From: Cognatundibacterium oligocarboniphilum
GTDB lineage: Bacteria; Pseudomonadota; Gammaproteobacteria; Burkholderiales; Burkholderiaceae_D
Reading direction: 5' to 3'
DNA: 64,000 bases
Assembly (NCBI RefSeq): GCF_013377855.1
Contig: NZ_JABXYJ010000003.1
Span: 1 to 64,000 of the forward strand
Shown here: positions 8,211 to 17,840 of the stretch, piece after piece
Numbering within the stretch: the first letter of the stretch is position 1
How the letters are laid out: every line of letters starts with the position of its first letter
Program-made: the position numbers and the translations under genes
The notes under the pieces: generated by a model
The model's database searches: none
What the model was told of the DNA's origin: nothing
The model's input: only the letters and a program-made list of their open reading frames with translations

Positions 8211-10070
8211 ATGCGTTTCACTCCATTTCGCTGGATAGGCCAAGGTTTCAGATTTCTCTGGCACGCCCTCGATTTCAGCCGGCGGGTGTTTTTCAACCTG
8301 CTGATCCTGCTTGTACTGATTGGTCTCATCGCGGGTATGCTGACGGGCGGCACCAAAAAACTGGACGACAAGACTGCACTGATTCTAGATCTGAAAGGCA
8401 CGCTGGTCGAGCAGCACTCTGGCAATGCCCGGGAAGCTCTGCTGGCAGAGGCGCAGGGTAACGCCAAGAAGACCACACAATTGCGCGATATCCTGAGCGT
8501 GCTGGAGAGCGCTGCCAAGGATAACAAGATCAACAGCGCCGTGCTGTTGCTGGATGACATGGGTGGTGCCGGTTTGCCGATGCTGCGCGAAGTGGCCGCT
8601 GCGATAGACCGTTTCAAGGCAAGCGGAAAGACAGTGGTGGCGTGGGGTTCCAGCTTTGATCAGAAACAGTATTTTCTGGCATCGCATGCCAATGAAGTTT
8701 ATCTGCATCCGATGGGCAATGTGCTGCTGACCGGATTTGGCCGCTACCGGAATTACTACCGTGATGCACTCGACAAAGTCGGCGTGACGGTAAATCTGCT
8801 GAAGGTCGGCACCTACAAGAGCTTTGCAGAGCCTTACGTTGCAAACGAACCATCTGCCGCCGCGCTGGAAGCAGAGAGTTTCCTGTACAACGGTATGTGG
8901 AAAACCTACACAGACAACGTCGAAAAAGCCCGTAAACTGCCTGCCGGCAGCATCATGCAGGGCATTAACCAGTTGCCGGAACTGATGAAGGCTGCCGGTG
9001 ATGACAGCGCCAGACTGGCACTCAATCTGAAGCTGGTCGACGGCCTCAAGACGCGCGATGAACTGCGCGAGCTGATGCTGAAACGTGCCGGCAGGGATGA
9101 GCCGAACAAAACCTTCCGTCAGGTGGCGTTTGACGACTATCTGGCACGCGTCAAACCACGCCTGTTTGGCGATGCAGTCGGCGTGGTGGTGGCTGCCGGT
9201 GAAATCAGCGAAGGCATTGCGCCACCTGGCTCCATCGGCGGCTTATCCACCGCCAAGCTGATCCGCAAAGCACGCGAAGATGACAATATCAAAGCCGTCG
9301 TGCTGCGGGTCGATTCGCCCGGCGGCAGCGCTTTCGGCTCGGAACTGATACGACGTGAACTGGAGCTGACGCGTCAGGCTGGCAAGCCTGTGGTGGTTTC
9401 CATGGGCGACGTTGCTGCTTCCGGCGGCTACTGGATTTCAATGTCGGCAGACGAAGTGATTGCCGACGAAGCGACAGTCACCGGCTCCATCGGCGTGTTT
9501 GCGATTTTGCCGACAGCGGAAAAAGCCATCGATAAACTGGGCATCCATACCGGCGGCACCACCACCACCTGGCTGAGCGATCCTTACAATCCTCTGCGTC
9601 CGCTGAACCCGCAATTCGGTGCGCTGGTACAAAGCAGCATCAATCATATTTATGCTGAATTCACCGGCAAAGCTGCTGCTGCCCGCAAAACAACAGCAGA
9701 CAAAATCGATCAGGTGGCGCAGGGCCGCGTCTGGACCGGAGCACAGGCCAAAGAACGAAATCTGGTCGATACCGTCGGCACCTATCAGGATGCACTGAAG
9801 TCCGCCGCAACCCGGGCACATCTGGGCAACGATTACCGGGTCAGCTACATCGAGCCGGAGCCATCAAAATTTGACCGGCTGTTTGATCTGTTCGGTACGC
9901 AGGTTGCGCAGGTACTGCGCGAACAGTTTCAGGTTGCGCTGGTACCGTCCGGCATCCCGCCTGCTGCGGCGACACAGATTGCTTCCGATCTGCGATGGCT
10001 GGCAGAGTTGAATACGCAGGGCAAGGGCTATGCAGCCGTCACGCATTGTCTGTGCCGCATTAACCCTTAG
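8211..10070 (+). CDS. sppA: Signal peptide peptidase SppA, 67 kDa type
   Basis: A membrane-anchored serine protease that degrades cleaved signal peptides. At 619 residues it is the long, tandem-domain type. One N-terminal transmembrane helix lies at about 26-46 (FFNLLILLVLIGLIAGML). The Ser/Lys dyad is visible: Lys203 (VGTYKSFAEPYV) in the N-terminal domain and Ser404 (DVAASGGYWIS) in the C-terminal domain. The family signature VDSPGGSAFGSELIRRELE precedes the serine. An AAGGAAA ribosome site lies 6-7 bases before the ATG. The 3' end runs into a bidirectional terminator shared with the convergent acyl-CoA ligase. Confidence 0.95.
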   Translation: MRFTPFRWIGQGFRFLWHALDFSRRVFFNLLILLVLIGLIAGMLTGGTKKLDDKTALILDLKGTLVEQHSGNAREALLAEAQGNAKKTTQLRDILSVLESAAKDNKINSAVLLLDDMGGAGLPMLREVAAAIDRFKASGKTVVAWGSSFDQKQYFLASHANEVYLHPMGNVLLTGFGRYRNYYRDALDKVGVTVNLLKVGTYKSFAEPYVANEPSAAALEAESFLYNGMWKTYTDNVEKARKLPAGSIMQGINQLPELMKAAGDDSARLALNLKLVDGLKTRDELRELMLKRAGRDEPNKTFRQVAFDDYLARVKPRLFGDAVGVVVAAGEISEGIAPPGSIGGLSTAKLIRKAREDDNIKAVVLRVDSPGGSAFGSELIRRELELTRQAGKPVVVSMGDVAASGGYWISMSADEVIADEATVTGSIGVFAILPTAEKAIDKLGIHTGGTTTTWLSDPYNPLRPLNPQFGALVQSSINHIYAEFTGKAAAARKTTADKIDQVAQGRVWTGAQAKERNLVDTVGTYQDALKSAATRAHLGNDYRVSYIEPEPSKFDRLFDLFGTQVAQVLREQFQVALVPSGIPPAAATQIASDLRWLAELNTQGKGYAAVTHCLCRINP

Positions 10071-10110
10071 TCATAGGAATCCGGTGCATCGCGCCGGTCA
10101 GCATCAAATA

Positions 10111-10140
10111 AAAAATGGGGAGCCGCAGCTCCCTGTTTTT
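10111..10140. terminator. Bidirectional terminator between sppA and the acyl-CoA ligase
   Basis: GGGAGC (10118-10123) pairs with GCTCCC (10128-10133) across a CGCA loop. Five T residues follow at 10136-10140 and an A run precedes at 10111-10115, so it can act for both convergent genes. Confidence 0.75.
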
Positions 10141-10162
10141 ATTTACCCGTCATCCATCACGC

Positions 10163-11869
10163 TCAGGCAGAAACCGCCTGACGCTTTCTGACTTCTTCAT
10201 CGTACAGCTCTTTTTTGGACAGTTTCCCGACCGGCGTCTTAGGTAATTCTGCCCGGATTTCCATCGCCTGCGGCATCTCATGTTTACCGAGTTTATCGCG
10301 CAGAAAATCTTTCAGTTCATCAAAGCTGAAAGGCGCATGTCCGGCCTTGAGTTTGATAAACGCCTTGGCGGCCTGGCCGCGATAATTGTCGTGAATACCG
10401 ATAACGCTGACCTCTGCCACTGCAGGATGCTGGTACACCGCCTCTTCGATATTCCGCGGATACACGTTATAGCCACCGGACAGGATCATGTCTTTGGTGC
10501 GGTCAACGATATAGACGAATCCATCCGCATCCATATAGCCCACGTCACCGGTGCGGAAAAAGCCTTCCTCCGTAAAGGCATCGCGCGTGGCTTCCGGCTT
10601 GTTCCAGTAGCCTTTCATGATATTCGGCCCCGACACGCAGATTTCGCCGCGCTCACCGATGCCTGCATATTTGCCTGGCTCATCGATGCTGGCAAAGCGG
10701 AAGCGGATACCCGGTGCGGGCAGGCCGCAGGAGCCGGCTTTGCGCACGCCGGATACCGGCGTGAATGTGCCGGTTGGCGAGGTTTCTGTCATGCCCCATC
10801 CTTCCAGCAAGGTGCAGCCTGTCAGGCTCTGGAATTGTTGCAGGACTTCTGCCGGTAACGGTGCGCCGCCGGAATTGCAGAATTTCAGCGCGCCCAGATC
10901 ATATTGCCGGATGTCGGGATGATGAATAATCGCCGTATACATGGTCGGCACGCCGGGGAAAACCGTGATCTTTTTCGCGGCCAGATCTTTGACCACCGCA
11001 TCCACATCGAAGCGGGTATGCAGCACGATTTCCGCGCCGATATGAATCCCGAACAGCATATCCACCGTCAGCGCATAGATATGGAACAGCGGCAGCACAG
11101 CGAGCAGACGCTCCTGCCCTTGCTCCAGCAAAGGCGGCACGGTATGGGTGGTTTCTATGATCTGGCTGCAGGCCGCTGTCAGGTTAGCGTGCGTCAGCAT
11201 AGCGCCCTTAGGCAGACCGGTGGTGCCGCCGGTATATTGCAACACGGCGATCGTCTCTGCCGGATCGTCAACCTTCACCGCTGTATAGCTGCCATAGTTG
11301 GCGATTAATTGCGCGAACGACAGATGCTGCACGTCATCAGGAATCGTACAAAGCTGACCCGCTTTGTCCAGATTGGCACGCACGGCCTCCGGATACGGAG
11401 ACATCTCTGCAATATTGCCGATAATCAGTTTCTGCAAACGGGTATGGCCGAGCATCTTTGCCATTTGCGGATACAGCATCACCATGTCGAGTGTGACCAG
11501 AAAATCGGTATGACTGTCTTCGATTTTATGTTCCAGCACTTTTTCCGCATCCAGCGGAGAGTAATTCACCACGGTGCCGCCTGCCTGCAAAATCGCAAAA
11601 AAACTGATCACGTAATGCGGTGTATTCGGCAAAAACAGACCGACATGCACGCCGGGTTTCACCCCCAGTTGCTGAAAACCCGCCGTTGCACGGTCTACCA
11701 ATGATTGTAATTCGCGGTAGCAGATGCGCTTTCCCATGAATTCCAGCGCTGGCAAATCCGGCCACTGATGCACCGCGTTGTGCAGTAATTCCGGCAGAGA
11801 AGTGATGGGTAACGGCGCATCCCAACGCACGCCGGCGGGATAGGATAAGGTCCATGGTGTGTTGCTCAT
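10163..11869 (-). CDS. AMP-forming fatty-acid / dicarboxylate CoA ligase
   Basis: Activates a carboxylic acid to its CoA thioester through an acyl-adenylate. It is 568 residues long with the AMP-binding signature YTGGTTGLPKGAMLTHANL at about 210-230, the motif GWGMTETSP at about 355, the hinge YVYIVDRTKDMI-like segment (DGFVYIVDRTKDMILSGGYNVYP) and the C-terminal catalytic Lys region (PKTPVGKLSKKEL). The N terminus (WTLSYPAGVRWDAPL) is like proteins annotated as long-chain fatty-acid or pimeloyl/dicarboxylate CoA ligases (PimA-like); the acid chain length cannot be read from sequence. It is the last of four minus-strand genes that form a fatty-acid-type catabolic set, but a terminator-like hairpin at 12074-12095 suggests it also has its own promoter. 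Confidence 0.92.
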   Translation of the reverse strand: MSNTPWTLSYPAGVRWDAPLPITSLPELLHNAVHQWPDLPALEFMGKRICYRELQSLVDRATAGFQQLGVKPGVHVGLFLPNTPHYVISFFAILQAGGTVVNYSPLDAEKVLEHKIEDSHTDFLVTLDMVMLYPQMAKMLGHTRLQKLIIGNIAEMSPYPEAVRANLDKAGQLCTIPDDVQHLSFAQLIANYGSYTAVKVDDPAETIAVLQYTGGTTGLPKGAMLTHANLTAACSQIIETTHTVPPLLEQGQERLLAVLPLFHIYALTVDMLFGIHIGAEIVLHTRFDVDAVVKDLAAKKITVFPGVPTMYTAIIHHPDIRQYDLGALKFCNSGGAPLPAEVLQQFQSLTGCTLLEGWGMTETSPTGTFTPVSGVRKAGSCGLPAPGIRFRFASIDEPGKYAGIGERGEICVSGPNIMKGYWNKPEATRDAFTEEGFFRTGDVGYMDADGFVYIVDRTKDMILSGGYNVYPRNIEEAVYQHPAVAEVSVIGIHDNYRGQAAKAFIKLKAGHAPFSFDELKDFLRDKLGKHEMPQAMEIRAELPKTPVGKLSKKELYDEEVRKRQAVSA

Positions 11870-12073
11870 TTTGTCTCCTGATTTTTATGGATTTGGAAAA
11901 TAAAGCGCAATGGAACAATACTGCTGTTATATATCTTAAAATATACTCAGGGGGAGTATTTTTTAAAATCTTTTGTTTAATTAGGCAATCAGCCAATTTT
12001 TCTGCATACCCCCTGTTTATTGAATAATTGATGCAATTCGCTCCTGCCTGCGGAAGCCTTCGCAGTAAAGGCG

Positions 12074-12095
12074 AAAAGCCGGCGATCTGCCGGCT
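12074..12095 (-). terminator. Terminator-like hairpin between acyl-CoA dehydrogenase and ligase genes
   Basis: AGCCGGC (12077-12083) pairs with GCCGGCT (12089-12095). On the minus strand the stem ends in a run of four T residues. It starts about 40 bases after the dehydrogenase stop. Confidence 0.6.
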
Positions 12096-12132
12096 CTCCT
12101 GTCCTGAATTGTTTTCTGTCAGACCCGGACAC

Positions 12133-13359
12133 TTATCTGGACGGCAGGTATTTTTTCAGTTCCATCTTGCCGATCTGGTTTCTATGCACTTCATCCGGAC
12201 CGTCCGCCAGACGCAGGGTGCGCGCCTGGGCATATGCATACGCCACGCCAAAATCATCGGACACCCCGCCGCCGCCGTGCGCCTGAATCGCCCAGTCGAT
12301 GACCTGGCAAGCCATATTCGGCGCAGCCACCTTGATCATGGCGATTTCTTTCGCGGCAGCTTTATTGCCAACCGTATCCATCATCTGCGCCGCATTCAGC
12401 ACCAGGAAGCGCGCCTGATCGATCAGAATGCGGGCATTGGCGATCCGCTCCAGCGTCACCCCCTGCTCGGCAACGCGCTTGCCAAATGCGACACGGCTCA
12501 ACGAACGTTTGCACATGTCTTCCAGCGAGCGTTCGGCCAGACCGATGAGCCGCATGCAGTGATGAATCCGGCCAGGCCCCAGACGTCCCTGTGCAATTTC
12601 AAAACCACGGCCTTCACCGAGCAGCATGTTCGCAGCCGGAACCCGGACATTCTCAAACAGCACCTCACCATGTCCATGCGGCGCATCGTCATAACCGAAT
12701 ACCGGCAACGCGCGCAGCACGGTCACGCCCGGCGTATCACGCGGCACAATGATCATGGACTGCTGTTTGTGGCGGTTTTCATTCTGCGGATCGCTTTTGC
12801 CCATGAAGATGAACACTTTGCAGCGCGGATCATTGGCGCCGGACGACCACCATTTGCGGCCGTTGATCACATACTCATCGCCCTCCCGCACGATCGAGGC
12901 TTCGATGTTGGTCGCATCGGATGATGCCACCGCGGGCTCGGTCATCGCAAAGCAGGAGCGGATCTCGCCGTTCAGCAACGGGGTCAGCCACTGCGCCTGC
13001 TGCGCCGGCGTGCCATAGCGCGCCAGCACTTCCATATTGCCGGTATCCGGCGCGGAACAGTTAAATACTTCAGCAGACCACAGCGCACGCCCCATGATTT
13101 CACACAATGGCGCGTATTCCAGATTGGTCAGCCCGGCCCCCTGATCCGATTCCGGCAGAAACAGATTCCATAATCCGGCTTCGCGTGCCTTCGCCTTCAG
13201 CTGTTCGACGATGCGGGTCGGCTTCCAGGCGTCTCCCGCCTGACGATTAGCGGTAATCTCTCCGAAAAATGTCTTTTCGTTCGGATAAATGTGTTCATCC
13301 ATAAAAGCAAGCAAACGTGCCTGCAATGCCTGGACTTTAGAGCTGTATTGAAAATCCAT
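12133..13359 (-). CDS. Acyl-CoA dehydrogenase family protein
   Basis: A FAD flavoprotein that introduces the alpha-beta double bond into an acyl-CoA. It is 408 residues long, the usual size. The N-terminal helical domain is followed by the FAD/substrate-binding signature [20 protein letters not shown] (about 145-165), the middle beta domain with [22 protein letters not shown], and the C-terminal helical bundle with [12 protein letters not shown] and [19 protein letters not shown]. Its style matches the ACAD10/11-like subgroup. It lies 64 bp after the SDR gene and is preceded by a good ribosome site (GAAGGAAAG). Electrons would pass to the electron-transfer flavoprotein encoded at 24.4-26.2 kb. 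Confidence 0.93.
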   Translation of the reverse strand: MDFQYSSKVQALQARLLAFMDEHIYPNEKTFFGEITANRQAGDAWKPTRIVEQLKAKAREAGLWNLFLPESDQGAGLTNLEYAPLCEIMGRALWSAEVFNCSAPDTGNMEVLARYGTPAQQAQWLTPLLNGEIRSCFAMTEPAVASSDATNIEASIVREGDEYVINGRKWWSSGANDPRCKVFIFMGKSDPQNENRHKQQSMIIVPRDTPGVTVLRALPVFGYDDAPHGHGEVLFENVRVPAANMLLGEGRGFEIAQGRLGPGRIHHCMRLIGLAERSLEDMCKRSLSRVAFGKRVAEQGVTLERIANARILIDQARFLVLNAAQMMDTVGNKAAAKEIAMIKVAAPNMACQVIDWAIQAHGGGGVSDDFGVAYAYAQARTLRLADGPDEVHRNQIGKMELKKYLPSR

Positions 13360-13423
13360 GATCTTTCCTTCTTGGTGAAATCCGGAACGTGAAAGCAGCG
13401 CCGGTCTGCGTGTTCAAACTCTT

Positions 13424-14188
13424 TCAGCTGACCAGATAACCGCCGTCAACATTGATACAGGCACCGGTGGTGTAACTGGATGCGGACGACGCCAGATACA
13501 GCACCGTGCCTGCCATTTCATCCGGTTCGGCAATGCGTTTCATTGGAATCCGGGTCAGTGCTTTTTCCAGAATCACCGGATTGTGAAACAGTGCGGAAGC
13601 AAACTTGGTATCGGTGGCGCCGGGCAGCAGCGCATTGACCCGCACGCCCATTGCAGCACACTCCTGAGCAAAGGATTTCGTCATCGCAATGACAGCCGCT
13701 TTGGTGATCGAGTAAATACCTTGCAGTGCGCCGGGAATCACGCCATTCACCGATGCCACGTTGATGATGCTGCCACCGCCGTTTTTCGCCATCAGCTTTG
13801 CACCGGCAGCGCACATGAAAAAATAACCGCGGATATTCACATCCACCGTTTTCTGGAATGCGCCGACATCGGTATCCGTGATATGACCGAAATGCGGATT
13901 GGTAGCGGCATTATTCACCAGGATATCCAGCCGGCCATGCGTAGCGATGATATCGGCAAACAGTGCGTCGATCTGCGCCATCTCACCGATGTGACAGGCG
14001 CGCGCCTCCGCCTTGCCGCCTGCTGCGGTAATCGCGCTCACCACGGCTTCGCAGGCATCGGCCTTGCGGCTTGAGACGATCACATGCGCCCCGCGTGCCG
14101 CCAGTGTTTTGGCGATGGATTCGCCAATGCCACGGCTGGCGCCGGTCACCAGGGCGATTTTTCCGCTTAAATCAAACATATCTTTCAT
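13424..14188 (-). CDS. Short-chain dehydrogenase/reductase
   Basis: An NAD(P)-dependent oxidoreductase of 254 residues of the classical SDR type. The Rossmann signature TGASRGIGES is at about 16-25, NNAAT at about 92-96, the catalytic Ser in INVASVNG at about 142, and the catalytic YSITK at about 158-162. The C terminus TTGACINVDGGYLVS is typical of FabG-like enzymes. Given the neighbours it probably oxidises a 3-hydroxyacyl-CoA or a related alcohol, but this is inferred from context only. It is 39 bp downstream of the phosphatase gene and 64 bp upstream of the acyl-CoA dehydrogenase gene, so these three are likely one transcript. Confidence 0.92.
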   Translation of the reverse strand: MKDMFDLSGKIALVTGASRGIGESIAKTLAARGAHVIVSSRKADACEAVVSAITAAGGKAEARACHIGEMAQIDALFADIIATHGRLDILVNNAATNPHFGHITDTDVGAFQKTVDVNIRGYFFMCAAGAKLMAKNGGGSIINVASVNGVIPGALQGIYSITKAAVIAMTKSFAQECAAMGVRVNALLPGATDTKFASALFHNPVILEKALTRIPMKRIAEPDEMAGTVLYLASSASSYTTGACINVDGGYLVS

Positions 14189-14227
14189 TATTTTTCCTCT
14201 TGCCGCTGTGGCATGCTCAGACTTCGG

Positions 14228-14962
14228 TTAAACGTAGGTAATCGATGGCGGATGATTCAATACTTCGAGATGTGCAAAATTATTCAGGTAAGCCAGCGCC
14301 AGTCGCGCCGGTTTATCGGCCGTGGCTGGCTGCAGATGCAGGCGCGTCACCGCACTGTTGACCAGCGACCAGTTCAGCTCGGAAAATTTGGCATCGGGGT
14401 AACCCAGCACATGCTGGCAAATCGCTGAAATCGTGCCGCCGGAGGTAAAGATGGCGATATTTTTCGCCCCGTCCGCCAGCCCGATCTGGTGTTGCAGGGC
14501 ACGGATGCAACGCTGCTGAAAGCGGTGCCAGGTTTCCGTATATTCGGAATCAAAGACGCCGGACATCCAGCGCGTGATTGCCTCTGAAAAGATCTCCTGA
14601 AATGCCTGCTTGCCGTTCGGGGTATGCATCAGAAAATGTTTGACTGCCGCCGGATCGTCAAAGGCCGGCACATGCCGCGCCAGCACTTCATGGTGGTTGT
14701 ATTCATTGAATCCGGTGTCGGTATGCCAGTCTGCCGTCATCAGCTGATCCTCGTCCACTCCGGCACACTGCGCCATGCATGCCAGCGCACTCTGACGATG
14801 ACGCTGCATCCCTCCTGTAACGACGCGCTGCATCTGCAGCCCGCGTTCCGCCCACCAGCGTCCCAGTTGTTGTGCCTGTGTCTGCCCGAGACCGGATAGC
14901 TGGTCGTAATTCTGACTGCCAAATGACGCCTGCCCATGCCGTACCAGATAAATCTGTGCCAT
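14228..14962 (-). CDS. Histidine phosphatase (phosphoglycerate-mutase superfamily) protein
   Basis: A 244-residue histidine phosphatase. The catalytic RHG is at residues 8-10 (IYLVRHGQASFG), and a second conserved region lies at SGGTISAICQHVLG. There is no signal peptide, so it acts in the cytoplasm. Related genes often sit at the head of acyl-CoA catabolic operons in Burkholderiales, but the substrate is unknown; hydrolysis of a phosphorylated metabolite is all that can be supported. It is the first gene of the minus-strand cluster and faces a LysR gene 93 bp away. An AGGAAAA ribosome site precedes the ATG. Confidence 0.9.
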   Translation of the reverse strand: MAQIYLVRHGQASFGSQNYDQLSGLGQTQAQQLGRWWAERGLQMQRVVTGGMQRHRQSALACMAQCAGVDEDQLMTADWHTDTGFNEYNHHEVLARHVPAFDDPAAVKHFLMHTPNGKQAFQEIFSEAITRWMSGVFDSEYTETWHRFQQRCIRALQHQIGLADGAKNIAIFTSGGTISAICQHVLGYPDAKFSELNWSLVNSAVTRLHLQPATADKPARLALAYLNNFAHLEVLNHPPSITYV

Positions 14963-14986
14963 ATTTTTCCTGTTCCGCTTTCATCT

Positions 14987-15016
14987 TTGTCTGAAGTGTA
15001 AGACTGTGGCTATAAT
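14987..15016 (+). promoter_or_regulatory. Candidate promoter of the lysR gene at 15056
   Basis: TTGTCT (14987-14992) is followed after 18 bp by a perfect TATAAT (15011-15016). The intergenic region between divergent genes is only 93 bp, so the LysR protein could act on both directions from here. Confidence 0.4.
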
Positions 15017-15055
15017 TGATCAAATGAATAGTTATTATCAGATATTATTAATTTC

Positions 15056-15994
15056 ATGCATATATCAAGAGTCGATCTGAATCTGTTCACGGTATTCGAA
15101 GCCATCTACACCGAAGGCAGCGTCACCCGTGCCAGTCAGCAGCTGCATCTGACGCAGCCCGCCATCAGCCATGCATTAAACCGGCTGCGCCAGTTGTTTG
15201 ATGATCCGCTGTTTATCCGGCAAGGGCAAAACATGGTTTCAACACCGCTGGCGCGCAGCATGATCGAACCGGTACGGCAGGCATTGCGCGGGCTGGAAAT
15301 CACCTTGAACGAAAGCGGTAAATTTGATCCGTCGCTGGCCAGCAAGCAATTCAACCTGGCATTGCGGGATGTACTGGAATCCACCGTCCTGCCGCCGCTG
15401 CTGACGAGTATCACGAGGCAGGCGCCACAGATCAACCTGGCGGCAATCCAGGTCGAACGACGGGAGCTGGTCAGCGAACTGGCCGCCGGTACGCTGGATG
15501 TGGCGATTGATATGCTGCTCCCCTTACCCGTCGATATCCGGCGTCAGCAGATTTCGCGTTACACAACGGTCGTGCTTGCCAGGCGAGATCATCCGGTGGT
15601 GCAAGGTAAGCTTGATCTGAAAACATATCTGCAGGCGGAGCATATTCTCGCCAGCTCACGCCGCAAGGGAATGGGGCTGGAAGATTTTGAACTGAGCAGA
15701 CTAGGGCTGCAAAGACGTGTACGACTGCGTTGCCAGCATTATTTTGCCGCCTGCCGGGTGGTCAGCCAGACCGATCTGCTGCTGACCATGCCAGAGGGCT
15801 ACGCCCGCATTGCCAATGAGCAGTTTCACAATCAGATTCTACCGCTGCCAGTCAACATGCCTTCGTGGGATGTCTATCTGTACTGGCATCAGAATGTGGA
15901 TAATGATCCTGCCAATCTCTGGTTGCGCGAACAGATCATGCAGGCATTTGACGCAGAACCGTCAGCAATACGATCAGCAGAATCATTAAGCTGA
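15056..15994 (+). CDS. LysR-family transcriptional regulator
   Basis: A 312-residue LysR-type regulator. The winged helix-turn-helix is at residues 1-65 (LNLFTVFEAIYTEGSVTRASQQLHLTQPAISHALNRLRQLF) and the effector-binding periplasmic-protein-like domain covers about 90-295. The first residues (HISRVDLNLFTVFEAIYTEGSVTRA) resemble regulators of the NodD/LinR-like branch. Divergent placement next to the phosphatase-SDR-acyl-CoA dehydrogenase cluster makes that cluster its most likely target, with an acyl-CoA or fatty acid as possible effector (inference). Confidence 0.92.
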   Translation: MHISRVDLNLFTVFEAIYTEGSVTRASQQLHLTQPAISHALNRLRQLFDDPLFIRQGQNMVSTPLARSMIEPVRQALRGLEITLNESGKFDPSLASKQFNLALRDVLESTVLPPLLTSITRQAPQINLAAIQVERRELVSELAAGTLDVAIDMLLPLPVDIRRQQISRYTTVVLARRDHPVVQGKLDLKTYLQAEHILASSRRKGMGLEDFELSRLGLQRRVRLRCQHYFAACRVVSQTDLLLTMPEGYARIANEQFHNQILPLPVNMPSWDVYLYWHQNVDNDPANLWLREQIMQAFDAEPSAIRSAESLS

Positions 15995-16043
15995 GGACGG
16001 CTGGCAATACAATGAGAAGTGAATGGAAGCGGTGTACCGCCGG

Positions 16044-16385
16044 TCAGGAGGTTTTCTTGTCAGGCGCGTCCGGCAGCAGGCAGGCGTCGATAATCTGCAG
16101 ATTATTATCTTTGGCGAAATTCAGGACGAAATGGTAGGCCAGCGGCTCAATATCACGTATCGCCTCATTCACCACTACAGAGCGAACGCCGTTCAGCAAA
16201 ATCGGCCGCACATAAGGCGAATATTGCAGATGTGAATGCCGTCCGCCATCCGGACTGAAGCAGGACATCGCGCCGCAAAGACGCTCCGCCCAATCGCTGG
16301 GACGAAACTGTTTTCCATCGTTGGTCAGCCCCTGAATGAAAAACTCTTTGACTTGCTGAGGATGCGTTTTTTTGGAATCGGCCAT
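16044..16385 (-). CDS. DUF3579 family protein
   Basis: A 113-residue protein of the DUF3579 family, which is largely confined to betaproteobacteria and has no known function. The diagnostic core is FFIQGLTNDGKQFRPSDWAERLCGAMSCF, followed by YSPYVRPILLNGVRSVVVN and a C-terminal FAKDNNLQIIDACLLPD. It has no signal peptide or membrane segment. It is convergent with the lysR gene and separated from the next minus-strand gene by about 290 AT-rich bases, so it is probably transcribed alone. Confidence 0.85.
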   Translation of the reverse strand: MADSKKTHPQQVKEFFIQGLTNDGKQFRPSDWAERLCGAMSCFSPDGGRHSHLQYSPYVRPILLNGVRSVVVNEAIRDIEPLAYHFVLNFAKDNNLQIIDACLLPDAPDKKTS

Positions 16386-16676
16386 GTGCTCGGCTCGCTA
16401 GAAGCAACATTGAAAAAAGCAGGATGCCATTATGTGACGCCCGGCTTTCTAAATACCTTAGTATTATATCTTATAGAAGACTTACCTGAACCCTGCGGCG
16501 CAGATAAATCTCAGTCGCCTCATCGATTAGACTCACATTGTTAATACTTATCCAATATAGCGCATTTACCTGCATAGTAAAGCGCCTTCAGATTTCAAAA
16601 AAATATACTTTTAATGATATTTGAAAGAAGTTATTAACAATAAAAAGAGAAATAACAAAACCGTAGATTACAGACA

Positions 16677-17738
16677 TCACTTCCTGCGTGGCAGCAGCAT
16701 GGCCGACAACAGGCCCGATCGCCTGCTCGCCGCCCATAGCAATAGCGGCAGCGCCACTCCCAGAATCAGGCCTGCCAAGGCATTGCCGACATTCCAGTGC
16801 ACGTATTTTTCCAGTAGCGTGAATACTTTCCACTCTATCCAGGAATGGAAAATCAAAATAAACAGGCTGCCCTGGCCGATATAACCAACGCCCCTGGCAA
16901 TCGCCGGAAATGCAGACAAATACGCAGAGACAGAAAGAACGATGTAAATGCCGGAAGCAGCCTGTAACGTACAGATCAGCAGATTGCCATAATGGCGCAG
17001 ATGCAGGTCTATCGTTTCATCAAAAAAATAATGCAGGATGATAAACAGACAGAGGGCAGCCATCAGTCTGCCAGTCTGCCAGCGGCTGCCTGAGATGGCT
17101 CCCTGACAGGCATAACCGGCCAGAATAAAGGCGGTGCTGATGCCGACCACATCAAGACTCCAGGGCAATCCCGGAAATCCGGTCTGTACATCGTTCAAGT
17201 ACACATTCATGGCCGACCAGTCGCGCTGATTTAGCAGCGTCATCCACTGCAGCACTTGCCAGCCAGCCAGCAGCAACAGAATAGTCATCAGCCAGATGCC
17301 GGCAGTTTCATGACGGACGAAACGCCGTAACGACGGCAGGCGCAACAGCGCACCTGCCAGCAACAATGCCAGCAACAGATGCGGCAGATACCATAAGGGC
17401 ACCCATTCAATCGTATTTCCTGTCGCATAGATCAATCCGCTGAAATAGCTCAGCCAGTCCGCCTTCCCCTGCACAATACGGGTCAGCCCCCAGATGGTCA
17501 GCACGGACAGATACGGCTTCAGGAGAGCCTCACTGCGGGAAATGGCAAAAGACCGCCATGTGCCGCGATTCTTCAGAACCACGCCTGAAAGAAAGAAAAA
17601 AAGCGGCATATGGAAGGAAAAGATCACCCGGTACAGCTCACCATGCTCGTGGGCGACCAGCCAGTTATGGCCGAGCACCACGAAGATGATGCCAAGACCT
17701 TTGGCAATATCAATCGCCAGAGAGCGCTCAGAGTGCAT
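16677..17738 (-). CDS. Acyltransferase family 3 membrane protein
   Basis: A 353-residue integral membrane protein of the acyltransferase-3 family, which moves acyl groups onto cell-surface sugars or other extracytoplasmic acceptors. The family signature at the N terminus is present (AIDIAKGLGIIFVVLGHNW, with the conserved His, and FSFHMPLFFFLSGVVLK). About ten hydrophobic segments follow. The acceptor cannot be inferred: no polysaccharide or lipid A genes are nearby. It lies 102 bp downstream of the CobD-like gene on the same strand. Confidence 0.9.
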   Translation of the reverse strand: MHSERSLAIDIAKGLGIIFVVLGHNWLVAHEHGELYRVIFSFHMPLFFFLSGVVLKNRGTWRSFAISRSEALLKPYLSVLTIWGLTRIVQGKADWLSYFSGLIYATGNTIEWVPLWYLPHLLLALLLAGALLRLPSLRRFVRHETAGIWLMTILLLLAGWQVLQWMTLLNQRDWSAMNVYLNDVQTGFPGLPWSLDVVGISTAFILAGYACQGAISGSRWQTGRLMAALCLFIILHYFFDETIDLHLRHYGNLLICTLQAASGIYIVLSVSAYLSAFPAIARGVGYIGQGSLFILIFHSWIEWKVFTLLEKYVHWNVGNALAGLILGVALPLLLWAASRRSGLLSAMLLPRRK

Positions 17739-17840
17739 ATCGCCCCGGCTGGCTGTTTACCGGCAACAGAAAAAGCAGCGAAGGAAAAATACCGGACAGA
17801 AAGACACGGATTGCCAGGATTTGCCTGTCATAAACAGTGC

